64,000 bases of DNA from Aquarana catesbeiana (GCF_042186555.1 NC_133324.1:6613758-6677757), one strand, 5' to 3'. Positions 1 through 12,405 are shown, counted from the first letter of the stretch. Notes: generated by a model not told the origin, from the sequence alone. Made by a program: numbers and translations.

Positions 1-780
1 TTTTCCTTTAGAAATGTCATTTTTCTGTGGTACTGTTCTAAACACGGGAAACATGCGCCACTTTACAGGCATACTATAGACACCCCCCAGGCATGATATT
101 TAAAGGAATATTTCATTTTTATTCTTTCACTTTAAGCATTATTAAAATCACTGCTCCCGAAAAAACGTCCGTTTTTAAAAAAAAATTGCATTGATCCATG
201 TCCCCTGGGGCAGGACCCGGGTCCCCAAACACTTTTTATGACAATAACTTGCATATAAGCCTTTAAAATGAGCACTTTTGATTATTCATGTTCGTGTCCC
301 ATAGACTTTAACGGTGTTCACGTGTTCGAACAAATTTTTTGCCTGTTCGCATGTTCTGCTCTGAACCGAACAGGAGGGTGTTCGGCTCATCCCTAGTAGA
401 TACCAAATAGATCTTCACTGTGATTTATTGCTTGGAACAGTTTCAGGAGGGCAAGTTAAGCCTGTATTAATGAAAGCAGCATTTTGTGCAGGGGGGAGAC
501 TCACAGGTGCAGTGTCCATCTAAATAAGGAGTGGCTATTCAATGATGATAGTTTTCCTATATACATGGAGGCAATGAATCATTCACTTTGGGGAACCTTC
601 CCTGCCTTTGAATATAAGGAGTCCATCTGACTTGTTTTTGATGGTGCTCTTCATGCGACATCTTGTCCAGGGTGTGATTTATCTTTTTTGGTCTCCCCTT
701 AATTCGGATGTCCCAAGATATTTTCTTTAAGATTTTGAGCTAGTTATGGAGCAAACAAGCCCTGAAGAAACAGATATACA
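1..780. other. Non-genic AT-rich DNA with a repeat end near 395
   Basis: No exon or credible reading frame is visible. The stretch up to about 395 ends in a terminus reading gttcggctcatccctag, which looks like the end of an interspersed repeat whose start lies outside the window. The rest is unassigned. Confidence 0.35.
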
Positions 781-814
781 GACCGTGAAATGTTGGCTAT
801 TATCTATTTCTCAG

Positions 815-945
815 ATTGTTTGAGGATTTGCGTCATTTAATTTACAGAACATGCCCACAACTTTGAAGATGTTTTTTTTTTTTTTTTTAAATCGTGAAGC
901 AAGCAACAAATAGGACAAAATAACAGCAGAAAAGGGGTAGCAAAA
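815..945 (-). mobile_element. Tc1-like transposon 3' end fragment
   Basis: Read on the minus strand, this matches the 3' end of the Tc1 copy at 29581-29700: a caatttgctgt-like segment, the stretch ending cttcacaat, an A-run, and acatcttcaaagttgtgggc. No transposase coding sequence is left. It is a relic near the 3' side of protease copy A. Confidence 0.6.
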
Positions 946-1179
946 GGCCCTGATTTTCTTGGAGAGGGGGCTTAATAAAGCCTTAATACATTCAAAAAGG
1001 ATAATTGGATAATTTTACATAGTACACCTTTTTGGCATATTACCCTACCTATGAGAGTATTAACTATATCACTATATCAGCTACCATTTCAGTCTTCCAT
1101 GCTGATTGTAGTGATGGGGTCCAGTTGAGCCACCTCATCAGTACCGGGGCAAGGTCGTCCACCACCCAGGACAGGTGAA

Positions 1180-2117
1180 GGCAATTTGCTCAGAGGTGGA
1201 GCTGTGAAGGGGGTGGTGATTAGTTCAGAGGTGGAGCTGTGAAGGGGGTGGTGATTTGCTCAGAGGTGGAGCTGTAAAGGGGTGGTGATTTGTTCAGAGG
1301 TGGAGCTGTGAAGGGGGTGGTGATTTGTTCAGAGGTGGAGCTGTGAAGGGGGTGGTGATTTGCTCAGAGGTGGAGCTGTGAAGGGGGTGGTGATTTGCAC
1401 AGAGGTGGAGCTGTAAAGGGGGTGGTGATTTGTTCAAAGGTGGAGCTGTGAAGAAGATAGTGATTTGCTCAGAGGTGGAGCTGTGAAGTGGGTGGTGATT
1501 TGCTCAGAGGTGGAGCTGCGAAGTGGGTGGTGATTTGTTCAGAGGTGAGAGCTGTGAAGTGGGTGGTGATTTATTCAGAGGTGGAGCTGTGAAGGAAGTG
1601 GTGATTTGCTCAGAGGTGGAGCTGTGAAGGAGGTGGTGATTTGCTCAGAGGTGGAGTTGTGAAGGGGGTGGTGATTTGCTCAGAGGTGGAGCTGTGAAGG
1701 GGGTAGTGATTTGCTCAGAGGTGGAGCTGTGAAGGGGGTGGTGATTTGTTCAGAGGTGGAGCTGTGAAGGGGGTGGTGATTTTCTCAGAGGTGGAGCTGT
1801 GAAGGGGGTGGTGATTTCCTCAGAGGTGGAGCTGTGAAGGGGGTGGTGATTTGCTCAGAGGTGGAGCTGTGAAGGAGGTGGTGATTTGCTCAGAGGTGGA
1901 GCTGTGAAGGGGGTGGTGATTTGCTCAGGGGTGGAGTTGTGAAGGGGGTGGTGATTTGCTCAGAGGTGGAGCTGTGAAGGGGGTGGTGATTTGCTCAGAG
2001 GTGGAGCTGTGAAGGGGGTAGTGATTTGTTCAGAGGTGGAGCTGTGAAGGGGGTGGTGATTTGTTCAGAGGTGGAGCTGTGAAGGGGGTGGTGATTTGTT
2101 CAGAGGTGGAGCTGTGA
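1180..2117. repeat. 35-bp minisatellite, about 26 copies
   Basis: The unit is built from cagaggtggagctgtgaagg followed by gggtggtgatttgct. Successive cagaggtgga starts lie 35 bp apart, for example 1681 and 1716. Copies differ mainly at single bases (tgctc/tgttc, aagggg/aaggag). The array abuts the conserved 3' flank of protease copy A, ending about 85 bp beyond its stop codon. Confidence 0.95.
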
Positions 2118-2167
2118 CTTTATGAATCTTAAGAAAACTCACAGCCATATATTAATAAAAAAGGTAC

Positions 2168-2173
2168 TTTATT
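2168..2173 (-). terminator. Polyadenylation signal of protease copy A
   Basis: TTTATT on the plus strand is AATAAA on the minus strand, 28-33 bases downstream of the stop codon of copy A. The same signal lies at the same distance in copy B (21852-21857), and copy C also keeps it. Confidence 0.7.
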
Positions 2174-3475
2174 GAGTAGAAAAAGGAAATTGGATGGTAT
2201 TTAGTTAGCGGCAACAGTCTGGTCCACCCAGGATCTGACGGAGGCCACGCGGGCGTAGATTCCGGGAGAAGATGGAGAACAGGTCGGGCTGCCCGCAGAC
2301 ACAACTCCAGCCAGGGTCCAGGCTCCATTCCTTTGGCACACAAGGGGTCCACCTGAGTCACCCTGAAAGGGAGCAAATTTGGGAATTACAAAAGAGTTCT
2401 CAAATAATCATCTGTCATTTTAATAAACCACTTGCTACCCACATAAAGCTTATGTGTGGCTGCAAAGAGTTTGTGCTTTAACACTCACACACCGCACATA
2501 TGCGTCCATGGATGTCCAAAGTGTCTGTGCTGAGAGTGCGCTCGCTACGTGCTCCCAACACATTGACCAAGCTATCATAGACAGATCCTCTTCTCTAGTA
2601 ATAATTGGGAGCTGCTGAGATTGGATCCTGATAATGTGACCATTGTGACTGCCAATCACGGTGATTAAGCAATCAGTAATTCCTTCCTGCCTCCGAAGCA
2701 TAAATCCCCAGTTAAAGGGATCGGAGGCTGGGATGGAAGAGGTTAATATAGACAGAACTATGGAGTCACAACACAATATTATCTACTTACAATAGAACAT
2801 AACTCCAACCTGAGTGTGGATTCAATTCATTATATCAGAAATGGAATCAGTATTTGGGTCATGAGAGGCAAAGCAATGTAGTCCCAAATATTTTCTTTTG
2901 AGGTTACCATACACTAAAGGAAAGCCATAATTGATATTAAGTATTATTATTATTGGGTTTGACGGGGTCAAGTGAGTGGAGATATTATGAAGGGAGCCAT
3001 TGGATAGCAGAAAAACTTGACAGGGCTTCTAATCCTTCCCATCTTCATATAGACTAATAAACTTTAAGATGGCTTTATTGTTCTAATCGGCATCATAACA
3101 CAGTTGGCAATTCTTGGACTTTGTAGGGTCCATATAAGGTCATTTACACCATGACGGCACTGCTCAACCACAAGGCCAAGCTTGGTGCCATTTTAATTAA
3201 ATACAGTATTCTTTGACAAAAGACACTCAATGGGTCTCAGAGGAGAACCTGACCTCTGGAAAAAATCATGAAACACAAATATGAACCACTAATGGGTCTA
3301 AAAGAACCCCTCACCAGTTAGTTTCAACAACAGTGATATGCAGAATATAGTCCACCATATGAAACAGAGCACAGAACCATCAATGAAGGAGCAAATCATT
3401 CATTATTCACTCTTTACTACTCATTAGGATTAATGTAATACTTGAATAATGAATAATAATAATATCTATGATACT

Positions 3476-4189
3476 TAGTGGCGTCGGGGGGGGGGGGGCT
3501 GAAGGGGGCTGGAGCCCCGAGTGTGCCCCCAAGAAGCCCCGGGTCTCAAAATTCCTAAATGCATTATTAGCCCCGAGCCGCGGCAACAGGGAACGATCTC
3601 CCGCCAGCGTGGCCGAGTGACGTACAAAAAGTCCTGCCTCCGGGACCCGGCTCCTATGACGGACGTCACACTCATCCAATGCCGAGACCGCGGGACGCGT
3701 GACGTCCATCATAGGCGCTGCCAGGTCCAGGAGGAGGCGGGAATGGCACTGCAGCCGCACTGGGCACCAGGAGATCCCCGCTGAGCTGCTGACTCTGTGT
3801 AAATGGGCGGGCGGCTCTTCTATCCTGGCTATGGCTTTCTGGTGCCTGCAGGGCTGTCTGAGTGGTGGTGAATGCCGGGGCCCAGGATGAGTGTACTCGC
3901 ACACTACAGGTAAGGCTAAGCACTAAGCAGCAACAATCTGTGTATGTGAGATAGGTCAGTCATGTATGTCAGGTAGGTCAGTCAGGTAGGTCAATCATGT
4001 ATGTCAGGTAGGTCAGTGTATGTGTCAGGTAGGTCAGTTTATGTCAGATAGGCCAGTGTGGGTCATTGTTAAGCAAGTGAGCCTATCACCCTCCCCAAAC
4101 CCACCCCCCGACCACCCCACCTCACTCACATCCCCCCTTTACCTCCAGGCTGAAGCCCCTGGTCTTTTTTCCACCTAGCAACACCCCTA
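3476..4189. mobile_element. hAT-like MITE in intron 6 of copy A
   Basis: An exact 8-bp duplication, atgatact, flanks the block at 3468-3475 and 4190-4197. The termini are weak inverted repeats (tagtggcgtcgg against taggggtgttgc). The interior is GC-rich from 3480 to 3900, with a poly-G run and short repeats of a gtaggtcagtcatgtatg type at 3945-4050. There is no transposase. The reading frames over the GC-rich part are fortuitous. Confidence 0.65.
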
Positions 4190-4243
4190 ATGATACTCTA
4201 TGTATGATTGTTTGTCTACAAACTGCCCTGCCTCATGTAAAGT

Positions 4244-4898
4244 ACATAAAGAAAGAGGGTCGGGACTTTAAAGGTGCTTAGTGTGAAACAAACACACCGC
4301 CAGTGTGCTAGGGCTGCAAAAAAACTCACACTAAGCTCACACTAAGCAGATATCTGAGTCTTACAGGGATGACTACTTTATCCTCCCTGTATGTATATTC
4401 TTTCTTTTCCAAATTCTTGTACATGAATGGTTGATTTTGATATACTTACCTCTCCTTATAGATGTATCATGCATCCGTCCCTGATGATTGGATAGATCTC
4501 ATGAAACGCGTCGAGCTTAACCTAGATGCAACGCACACATACTTACATGGTCTTTGGATCCAGGCAATACGTTGGATTATAACTGTTATATTATAGTGAT
4601 TTTTTATTATTGAGGACAATATTATTGTATATTCTATTCATGCTAATGTAACATGTAAATGACTTGGATACATGATTTGTTATATTATGTGCCACTATTG
4701 CATGTATTGTCTGCTATGTACCTACTCGATCATGGCAAATAAATAAATACTTGTTCATGTTTTCACTTTGACTCCTTCGATTAGCTACAATATACACACC
4801 TCATTTAAAGTCCCGACACGCTTTCTTTATGTACCTGATTAGGGATGGAGATGCATGTTATCATGCTTCTCATTCAAAGTCCCCAAAACCCCCTCTAT
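4244..4898 (+). mobile_element. Small Penelope-derived element with hammerhead motif
   Basis: Flanked by a 15-bp near-exact duplication, tgcctcatgtaaagt at 4229-4243 and tgcctcatataaagt at 4899-4913. Sub-terminal inverted segments (gtacataaagaaag near 4241; its complement near 4826-4840) enclose a central hammerhead-like motif, followed by a ~60-bp tail. There is no reading frame. The layout matches the pLTR plus tail of the complete PLE at 24433-29318, so I read it as a body-less PLE derivative. It sits in intron 6 of protease copy A. Confidence 0.65.
4471..4529 (+). ncRNA. Hammerhead ribozyme-like motif
   Basis: In order: GCATC (4471-4475), CTGATGA core (4481-4487), an imperfect stem II over about 4488-4502, GAAA (4503-4506), palindromic CGCG (4507-4510), TC (4511-4512, predicted cleavage after C4512), then GATGC (4525-4529) closing stem I with the first block. 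Both invariant cores are exact. Stem III would be only a CGCG palindrome, so cleavage might need a dimer. Hammerheads are known in PLE pLTRs; activity here is inference. Confidence 0.65.
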
Positions 4899-7489
4899 TG
4901 CCTCATATAAAGTGACCCACATTAGAGATGTTTGGATCCATAAGCTATGGTTCTGTCCAACAAGATGACTGAAGAAAGCTAAAAGCTGGTCAAAAGAAGT
5001 CTGTAGATCATCTTACTTTGCAGGAGGAGGCACCGGAGGCACCAGCGCAGATCATGGAGGCCTCGATTCTGGGGACAAAGTATTTCTGGCAGTCAGTGTT
5101 GTCAGAAGAGGAAGAGCCACCTGCTGAAGTTTAGCTGGTTCAGCTAGTGCTGAGAGGGAAAGGGAGAAGATGGATTAATGTATAAGATGGACAGCAACTG
5201 ACATATTTAACCTCTAGACATCTTTATGTATAGTTCTCCACAGAAGACCATTTTATGGCCGTGTCATTGTGATGCCTGTCCATACCAGACTGAAACTGAT
5301 ATCTTGCCCCATTTTTACTGGAAATGTTTGGCAGTTTTTCCACCTTATGATGCTTCTTTGTGTAACTTCTCTGTTGTTTTTTTTTTTTTTCAAAAATTTC
5401 AAATAATAATTTATTCTACCAAAAAAAACTTTCATAAACCAAGGTATTTAGTGTTCCTACATGTCACCACTTCATTGGAGACTTCTGAGTCAAACTTTTA
5501 TATTCTGGAGAGACAAAAAGTGGAATGCCGGCCAAGGGAAATGTTATTATTATGTCAGTCTTCATAAATTCATGAAATGGAAATTGGTAAAAAAAAATTG
5601 TACATGTACATTAATGAGTCGTACCACCGAGTGACAATCCGATGTCCATGAAGAGCCACTTTAACAAAAGGAAAAAGGGCATTTGCCACTAGTTCACCAG
5701 TACAGGGGGCCACCAAGGAAACTGCTGTCTGTGTCCTCTCTGGGAGGATTCATCATCTCAGTTGGTCTTGGTGGCCATTGGGACAGATAGCGATGTTCCA
5801 AATTTTTATGATATCACTGGAACAGCAGGATAGCTGAATTTTTCAGGGGGGCACATGTCATAACTCTCTAAGATGGGATTCCCTTTACTTTACAAAGGAT
5901 TCTTCAGTAAGAGGTCTCTGAAGACATCAGATGAAGCAGCAAGACATACAGGGGACACGCGGTCATTGAGGGTGGCAGGACTGGAAAGCTTGATCAGGGC
6001 AATGTCATTCTCAGCAGTCTGGGCATTGTACTGGGGGTGTCTGAAGAACTGAGAAACATTATATTAAGGATCAATGAATCTTCTCAATTTGTAGATTAAT
6101 CTGCTTACTTGTCATCTTTTATTCTCCTATTACATTATACTGAGAGTTGTCTCCACCTTAAACCGCCATCATATGTTATTTTAAGTTGCGGAAAGCTGAA
6201 AAAGTTCTCGATCTAAAAAGTGATAAATGTTCCAGAACTCCATGTCACTTGTACATCGGAGGAATCTCAGCTGACAATTAAAGGGCCCAAGCAGTTACTT
6301 TGGACATTCCACAAGCAAAAAAGGGCACAGTGATAGGTATCCTTGGCACTCCAGCTGTGAAGAAACTACAAATCCCATGAGGCATTGCAAGACTCTGACA
6401 GACACAGACATAATTCCCAGAGGCTGAGGCATGATGGGATTTGTAGTTTTACCACAGCTAGAGATCTAAGGTTGCCTACTCCTGCACAAGATGATGGTGG
6501 ATGACCTCCGTCCAGGAAATGAGGCGGAACTCCATCTGACTTACTGCAGCTTCAAATGCACATTGTGAGAAGCTCGAAGTGTGCAGTGAAATCAGAGTAA
6601 GAAATTTCAGTAAAGGAGAGGAGTCGGTACAACTGTGCAAGTCTGAATCAATGGCTGGATCAGCTTTATTGACTCTTTTGCTTCAGGACCCGGGAGCAAA
6701 CAAAGCCCCATATATAGGACCACTTGTAGTCTTGGAGCACACACCTTGTGCCTAGATGATCCCTCTTAACAAACCAGAGGACCTCAGTACATGCAGAAAT
6801 TCTATCATCTATATTCAGGTCTTTTTAATTGAAGTTAACTTTTTTCGTTATTTATTTGTATTCTTTTACAAATGAAAATAACAGAGAGGAAGAAATGTCT
6901 TGTAGGATCTTCAGAACTCCATCCCATATCTGTGAATACTACAAGTCCCAATCTGTGTGCCATGACCATGGAGGGAGCACGGCCTTTAAATGCATTAAGA
7001 AATAAGTCTGCCCACCCATACATATATCACTACAATCTCTACACAGGAGGAAAGCTTAGAAGACACATTGATGACACTGATCACCTTCTCACATCTAAAT
7101 CTTTAAAAAAATTCTCCTTCAATAATAAGAACTTACTCTGCCAATGGATTTGACCTGGATGGGCTCAGCATTGGAGTAAAGGTCAAATTCACCCAGGACC
7201 ACACGGTGGAAAGATCTGGATGGAAGAAAAACATGGCAGGTCATTGGGAAGTGATTGGGTGTTGTGGTGACTATGGTTTTCAGACTCAACCTTCTGCGCT
7301 CCATACATGTTTAGCAGTGAAAAGTCATTTCTTCACAGTAGAATAGTAATGGGTACAAGACTATACCACCCGTATTATCTACATATCTCTAGTTTCTACA
7401 AACTCTACCCCGTCTATATCTTGAAAAAAAGAGAGATAACAGTCAGTTGTGAATTGGATATATGACTCTATATTTTATTTGGTCTACAA

Positions 7490-7640
7490 AAAAGAGGCTC
7501 TGGATGGACAGTTGGATAAATGGTTCTATATTTTTGATAGATCCGATCTATAAACCTGAGGATCTGGATGGACAGTTGGATAAATGGTTCTATATTTAGG
7601 ATGTATCTAGTCTATAAACCAGAGGCTCTGGATGTACAGA
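7490..7640. repeat. 64-bp intronic repeat, about 2 copies (copy A)
   Basis: Units containing agaggctctggatggacag and a gttggataaatggttctata segment lie in intron 3 of copy A. The same unit is expanded in intron 3 of copies B and E, which marks the introns as homologous. Confidence 0.75.
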
Positions 7641-8961
7641 TGACCAGTGAAGCATTGCAGTTAATGCTGACTTTGTAGTAGAATATTATTATATAAGACT
7701 CACCTGACTGGGCAGTGGGCAGCAGTGACAACCCAGAGATTGTTGATGACGGAGCCACCACAGTAGTGCATTCCAGTGTAGTCCTGTGGGAGAAGAGTCA
7801 TAAGATCATCGCTTTATATACAGATCATTTCACCTACCCCTTAGAGATAAAAGAGGGAAACCTCTCCACATACCCTCCCCCTCTAATGTACTAGGTGCTT
7901 CTAAATGCCATCTTCTGCTCCTTAATGTTCTTTGGTGGGACACATCTTCTCCACCCCTACCACCCCCCCACCTTTATTTTATTTTTCGATGAGGGTTGTC
8001 ACCTACCTCTGCCTCCTCTCACTTCACTATTCTAACAGGGCTGTGCAACACTACATCTTTCAGTTAGGAATTGAAAATTAAAACATTCAGTCAGTGAAAC
8101 TCTAAATTGTGTCTATAGTAAGACATAGATCTGAGGGATGGGGGAGGGGGGTATGTTTATACACAATGGATGACATTCTGAGCTGACAGATCCCTAGAAA
8201 TGACATTAAAACCAAGAAATGTTACAATTTAGACAACAAGATTAAAAATGTGGTAAGAAACGATCGTACCTGAAGAGACACCTGCCATGGCCAAGAACCA
8301 GAGACGGCGTTTTCACCGTTCACAACCCTGGCAAAGCCGGAGATGAAGGGCCTGATGGCGGGAACACCGCAACCTGAGAAATACACATTCTTATTATAAC
8401 TGCCAGTAATACATTGTTACACACCACCATATAATACAACACAACGTATGTATGGTCATTAAGTTTCAGTTATCGCCTTTGCACTTTGTCTACATATGAT
8501 CGATAATAAGGTGGATTTTCTTTTTTTTTTTACTTGTTTTTATCTATTTAATAAAAAATATAGTAATATAACCAGAGCCAGGCTATCCCGGCCATATATT
8601 GTCCAGTAGTGCTTGTTTCATTGTCTTATCCATAGTGGAGGGGAAGTTCATTTTGGAAGCTGAAATGAATCCTATAGAACGGTTCTTCGATGTGATCACT
8701 ATGATGGAGATCGCTAAGTCTTCCATATAATCAGATCAATGTACTACATTACATACGCTCTATGAATGTGGGTGTCTAAAATATATCCTATGTATAATAT
8801 CTGTAAAAACATATAGATTATAATAATGACATTGTGCCAAAAACATCCAGTACATGTACTCACCATAGGCTCCGCTGAGCAGGACCAGGCAGGACAGGAC
8901 CCACAGTGTTGCCATTTTCTGCTTTTCTTGGGTAAGAGGACGATTGTAAGGTCTGTTCAGC

Positions 8962-9103
8962 TTATATACGCTCAGTCGGCCAATCAGGGGAGAGCTCCAG
9001 GCTTGTTATTATGACAATTTTAGGCCTCCTTATCAAGCAACCTTTAGCAAACCCTGATATTCCTCCAACGTTGGCTGGAGGAAAAGATATGAAGAAACAG
9101 GTG
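8962..9103 (-). promoter_or_regulatory. Promoter of copy A: TATA box and PTF1-like site
   Basis: On the minus strand a TATATAA box (8962-8968) lies 47 bases upstream of the start codon, beside a CCAAT-type motif. Further upstream are CACCTG (9098-9103) and TTTTCC (9079-9084). An E-box paired with a TC-box about one turn away is the known layout of PTF1 sites in exocrine pancreas enhancers. The block is conserved with copy B. Confidence 0.7.
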
Positions 9104-9189
9104 TTACAGGAGAACGTCACTTATCCAGACTCTCGCTGAGTGATGTAATCTATAATTAGTCCATGTATCAGAGTACGTCATTTACTCCA

Positions 9190-9560
9190 TATTACCTAAA
9201 AAGTCTTTTTTTTTTTTTTTTTACGTGGAGGAACATCTAAAAAATTAATGAATATTGTTTTTCTACATAACAGAAATTTTCACCATTAAACACTCACAGA
9301 TCTTGAGTTCCAGGATCCCACCAATTCTTCTCACATGTCTTCTAAGGACTCCATAACCAATTCCTTTTCAGTTAAACCAAAATCCCTTATGGACCAAGAG
9401 CTCCCCCCCTCCACTTATCACTTTTATTTAAAAGATATCCCACCATACAACATAACAAAGGGAAACCAGCATTTGTTAAAACTCTAAGTTTCAACTAAGA
9501 CATAGAGGTTTAAATTTTCTGATTGTATCCTGCTGAATGTCAATGGAGAGTTTCATTAAT
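9190..9560 (-). other. Upstream flank shared with copy B (inverted)
   Basis: Read on the minus strand, this is homologous to about 11790-12110 upstream of copy B (shared landmarks: ctccataac, acatgtgagaa, tttctacataacag). It marks A and B as an inverted duplicate including the 5' flank. No exon is present. Confidence 0.6.
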
Positions 9561-9949
9561 CGAATGCCTATTTGTGCCATTAGCTGTCTTTGTTATGTTG
9601 TGGAATTTACAGCGAGGAGCTGGTGTGACAGGCAAGCATGGGCCCACCTGGGATCATGACTACTTCATTTGTTCATATTACTAGATGTTCCAGGCATTGG
9701 TGTCACTAGTCCCAGGCACCTAGGTCATCTAGCAAGACTTCAGAAAGAGTCTCTCATTCTGTTTGTTAGAGGGACATATTCTGTTGTATGCCAGAAGTAC
9801 AAGCAGAATGATCTCCAGCCCAACAGTGCCTGCATTGTTCTGGTGTGCAGCTGGGATGAGGGAGATGAGAGACAGCAGTGAAGGACCTGTGAAGCTTCCA
9901 CTGACCACCAGCAAATGTGGGTACTGACTACTAACGGAAATGCTATGTG

Positions 9950-10195
9950 GGGCACCAATATGTAAAGGGCAATCTCCACTGACCACCAATATATATGGTG
10001 TAAACTCCACTGCCCACCAATATGTAAGGTCAATCTATCACTGACCAAAGACATGTTGGGGGCAATCTCTACTGACCACAAGCAGGTAGGGGGCAATCTC
10101 CACTGGCCACAAACATGTAGGGGAAATCTCCACTGGCCATAAACATGTAGAGGCCAATTTCCACTAGCCACCAACATGTAGAGGGCATGCAGGGT
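9950..10195. repeat. Degenerate ~31-bp tandem repeat
   Basis: About seven copies of a unit like caatctccactggccacaa acatgtaggg, with starts at 10031, 10062, 10094 and 10125. Divergence between units is high. The open frames across it are repeat artefacts. Confidence 0.75.
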
Positions 10196-10199
10196 GAGC

Positions 10200-10845
10200 C
10201 GTTCTGGGGAAGTTCACTTGGAGAGAAGAAATCTGGCTTACAGTGCACTCAGTCCTCAGTTAGGACCCAGAATTTGGAGGCTCAGAAGGAGTTGTGAGAC
10301 CCTGATTACAGGGACCTGGTACCAAAAGGGTTAACCTGCCAGCAGGGGAGACCTGAAAAGGATCATGAAGGAATCAGTGCCTGTCTGTGAGGAAGTGTGG
10401 ACTGTATTGTGATCAAAATATTGTTTGTTAAGCTCCTGCGTTTTTTCCTGTACACTGAATCAGATGGGAACCCCAAACCCTGGTGTGGGACTGGTATAGT
10501 GGCGGTGAGCCAATAGTGTTGTTCTTCAAGAACGTTCAGAATTAAGGACTGTTTGTGTATACTTTAGCTGAAGAAAGCTGCTTTGTTTTCTTGATTTTGA
10601 AAAACAACAAAGACTGCATTACTTTTACAAGTGGCCCCCCATATTTCCATATATATATACATATTTTAACACCTCATATGTGTATATTTAGCTGGGGGCC
10701 AATTAAAGGTCAATTTACAAAGCAAAGCAGAGTGCTGCAGCTCATGCCTTTTTGCGTGCGTTGAAGCATGTTGTGGCTGTGACAGCTAGCTCATTCAGGC
10801 CAAGGCACAAAAAGATTGGTGCCATCTGCATGTTGAATCTTAGGC
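10200..10845. other. Intergenic, nothing recognised
   Basis: Between divergent copies A and B. I see no exon, repeat boundary or RNA gene here. Confidence 0.4.
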
Positions 10846-10849
10846 TCGG

Positions 10850-11092
10850 TTCACACCTAAGACGGATCCGTCTCACTGCAGGGGCCCAGCGCGTGCTGGG
10901 TCGCCATTTCAGGTCTGATTTCAGCCCGAATTTTGGACTGAATTCGTACCTGAAACAGACCAAAAGAGGCACCGGACCTGCTGCGGAGATATGTGAACCT
11001 GCTCCACAGAGAGCCGATCAAAATCTCCTGCTATTGTGAATTTTATGCGGGGATCCTGCATTCAATTCGCAATGGTGTGAACCCCGCCTTAG
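10850..11092. mobile_element. MITE with ~17-bp terminal inverted repeats
   Basis: It starts taggctcggttcacacc and ends ggtgtgaaccccgcctta. The two termini are imperfect inverted repeats. The interior is ~240 bp and non-coding. The family is not identified. Confidence 0.5.
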
Positions 11093-11420
11093 AGTTTTAT
11101 TCAACAAATGCTGGTATGTGCCATTATTTCCCTTTGTTATATTGAGCTTCTTCTAAAAAAAGGTGGGATCCCTATACCACTGAGACATGGTGGAGGAGGG
11201 AAGCCCATGGTCAATGATATAATTTCTTCTAACTGAAAATGTATTAGTTATGGGGTCCTTAGGAGACATGTGAGACGTATTGGTGAGATCCTGGAATCCA
11301 AGATTTCTGTGCGTTTATTTGTGAAAATTCTGTATTGTTGAACCACAATATCCATTGACTTTGGAGATGTTCCTCATCTTCAATAATATCCACTCTTTAT
11401 TTCATATAAGAGATAAAACC
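11093..11420 (+). other. Orphan duplicate of the protease 5' flank
   Basis: A second plus-strand copy of the flank found at 11800-12110: attcaacaaatgctggt, ttaggagacatgtgag, gaaccacaatatccattga. It stops short of the PTF1-like module and has no exon 1 after it. It looks like a tandem partial duplication of the upstream region. Confidence 0.65.
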
Positions 11421-12201
11421 ATATCTGTAGAGATAAAAAGTTTCCCATACCATTTGTACTTGGTCGTCAGTACCCCATCTGTTGGAGGTCAGTGGGGGGG
11501 CTTCACAAGTCCTCTGTTGCTGTCTCCTTCATCTCTGATAAATGATGTTACACCAGAACTATGCAGGCACTGTGGGGGTGGAGATCACTCTGCTTCTACT
11601 TCTGGCATAATATAACAGAATATCTCCCACTAACAATTAAAGTGAAATAATCTTTCTGAAGTCTGCCTAGACCACCAGCTCACCACTAACACATCCACAA
11701 CAAAACAAAGACAGAAAATGGTAGACATTGGCATTAGACTCATAAAAACTCTCCACTGACATCCAGCCAGTTAAATCCACTAAGCTTAAACCTCTAGGTC
11801 TTGTTTGAATCTTAGGGTTTTTATTCAATAAATGCTGGTTTGTGCCAATATTTCCCATGGCTTTGTTGTATCCTAAAGCTTCTTTTCAATAAAAGTGAGA
11901 TCCCCACACTGCTGAGCCGAAGTGAAGGAGGGGAGCCCATGGTCTATGATGGATTTTGTCCTAACTGAAGAGGAATTAGTTATTAGGAGACATGTGAGAA
12001 GCGTTGGTGAGATCTTGGAATGCAAGACCTGTGTGTATTTAGTGGTGACAATTCTGTTATGTAGAACCACAATATTCATACATTTTTTTGATGTTCCTTA
12101 ACGTAAAAAAAACCCTACTCTTTAGGTAATATGGAGTAAATGACGTACTCTGATACACGGACTAATTGTAGATTCCATCACTCAGCGAGAGTCTTGATAA
12201 G

Positions 12202-12359
12202 TGACGTTCTCCTGTAACACCTGTTTCTTCATATCTTTTCCTCCAGCCCACGTCGGTGGAATATACGCAATTGCTAAAGTTTCCCTGATAAGGAGGTCTA
12301 AAATTGTCCTAATAGCAAGCCTGGAGCTCTCCCCTGATTGGCTGACTGAGCGTATATAA
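12202..12359 (+). promoter_or_regulatory. Promoter of copy B: CRE-like, PTF1-like, CCAAT, TATA
   Basis: TGACGT (12202-12207), CACCTG (12218-12223), TTTTCC (12236-12241), a gattggctg CCAAT-type motif near 12337-12345, and TATATAA (12353-12359). The start codon follows 46 bases after the TATA box. E-box plus TC-box spacing fits a PTF1A/RBPJ-type site, consistent with pancreatic acinar expression. Confidence 0.8.
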
Positions 12360-12405
12360 GCTGAACAGACTTTACAATCATCCTCTTACTCAAGAATATC
12401 AGAAA

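Larger units (their letters stand above)
2201..8915 (-). pseudogene. Chymotrypsinogen-like copy A, disrupted
   Basis: Secreted pancreatic serine protease precursor; all seven exons are present on the minus strand. Exon 1 is 8864-8915 (signal peptide MATLWVLSCLVLLSGAYG). Exon 2 is 8270-8373 (activation site AR|VVNGE), exon 3 is 7704-7783 (TAAHC, catalytic His), exon 4 is 7137-7215, and exon 5 starts at 6048 (NDIAL, catalytic Asp). Exon 6 is 5017-5149 and exon 7 is 2201-2362 (GDSGGP, catalytic Ser). Exon sizes of 52, 104, 80, 79 and 162 nt match copy B. Two lesions break it. Homology in exon 5 stops at 5920, so the last 52 nt and the donor are gone and a stop soon follows. Exon 6 is 133 nt instead of 134, a one-base loss in the ACC-AAC codons. 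At chymotrypsin position 215 (Trp in the family) it has Ala. It is almost certainly a pseudogene, though promoter and splice sites elsewhere look sound. A PLE derivative and a hAT-like MITE lie in intron 6. Confidence 0.88.

Noticed and set aside
3407..3923. Cluster of overlapping frames in GC-rich DNA
   Set aside because: They lie within a hAT-like MITE with exact 8-bp duplications; no homology or conserved motif seen.
10555..11039. Short frames between copies A and B
   Set aside because: They overlap a MITE and unassigned DNA, with no conservation visible among the copies.
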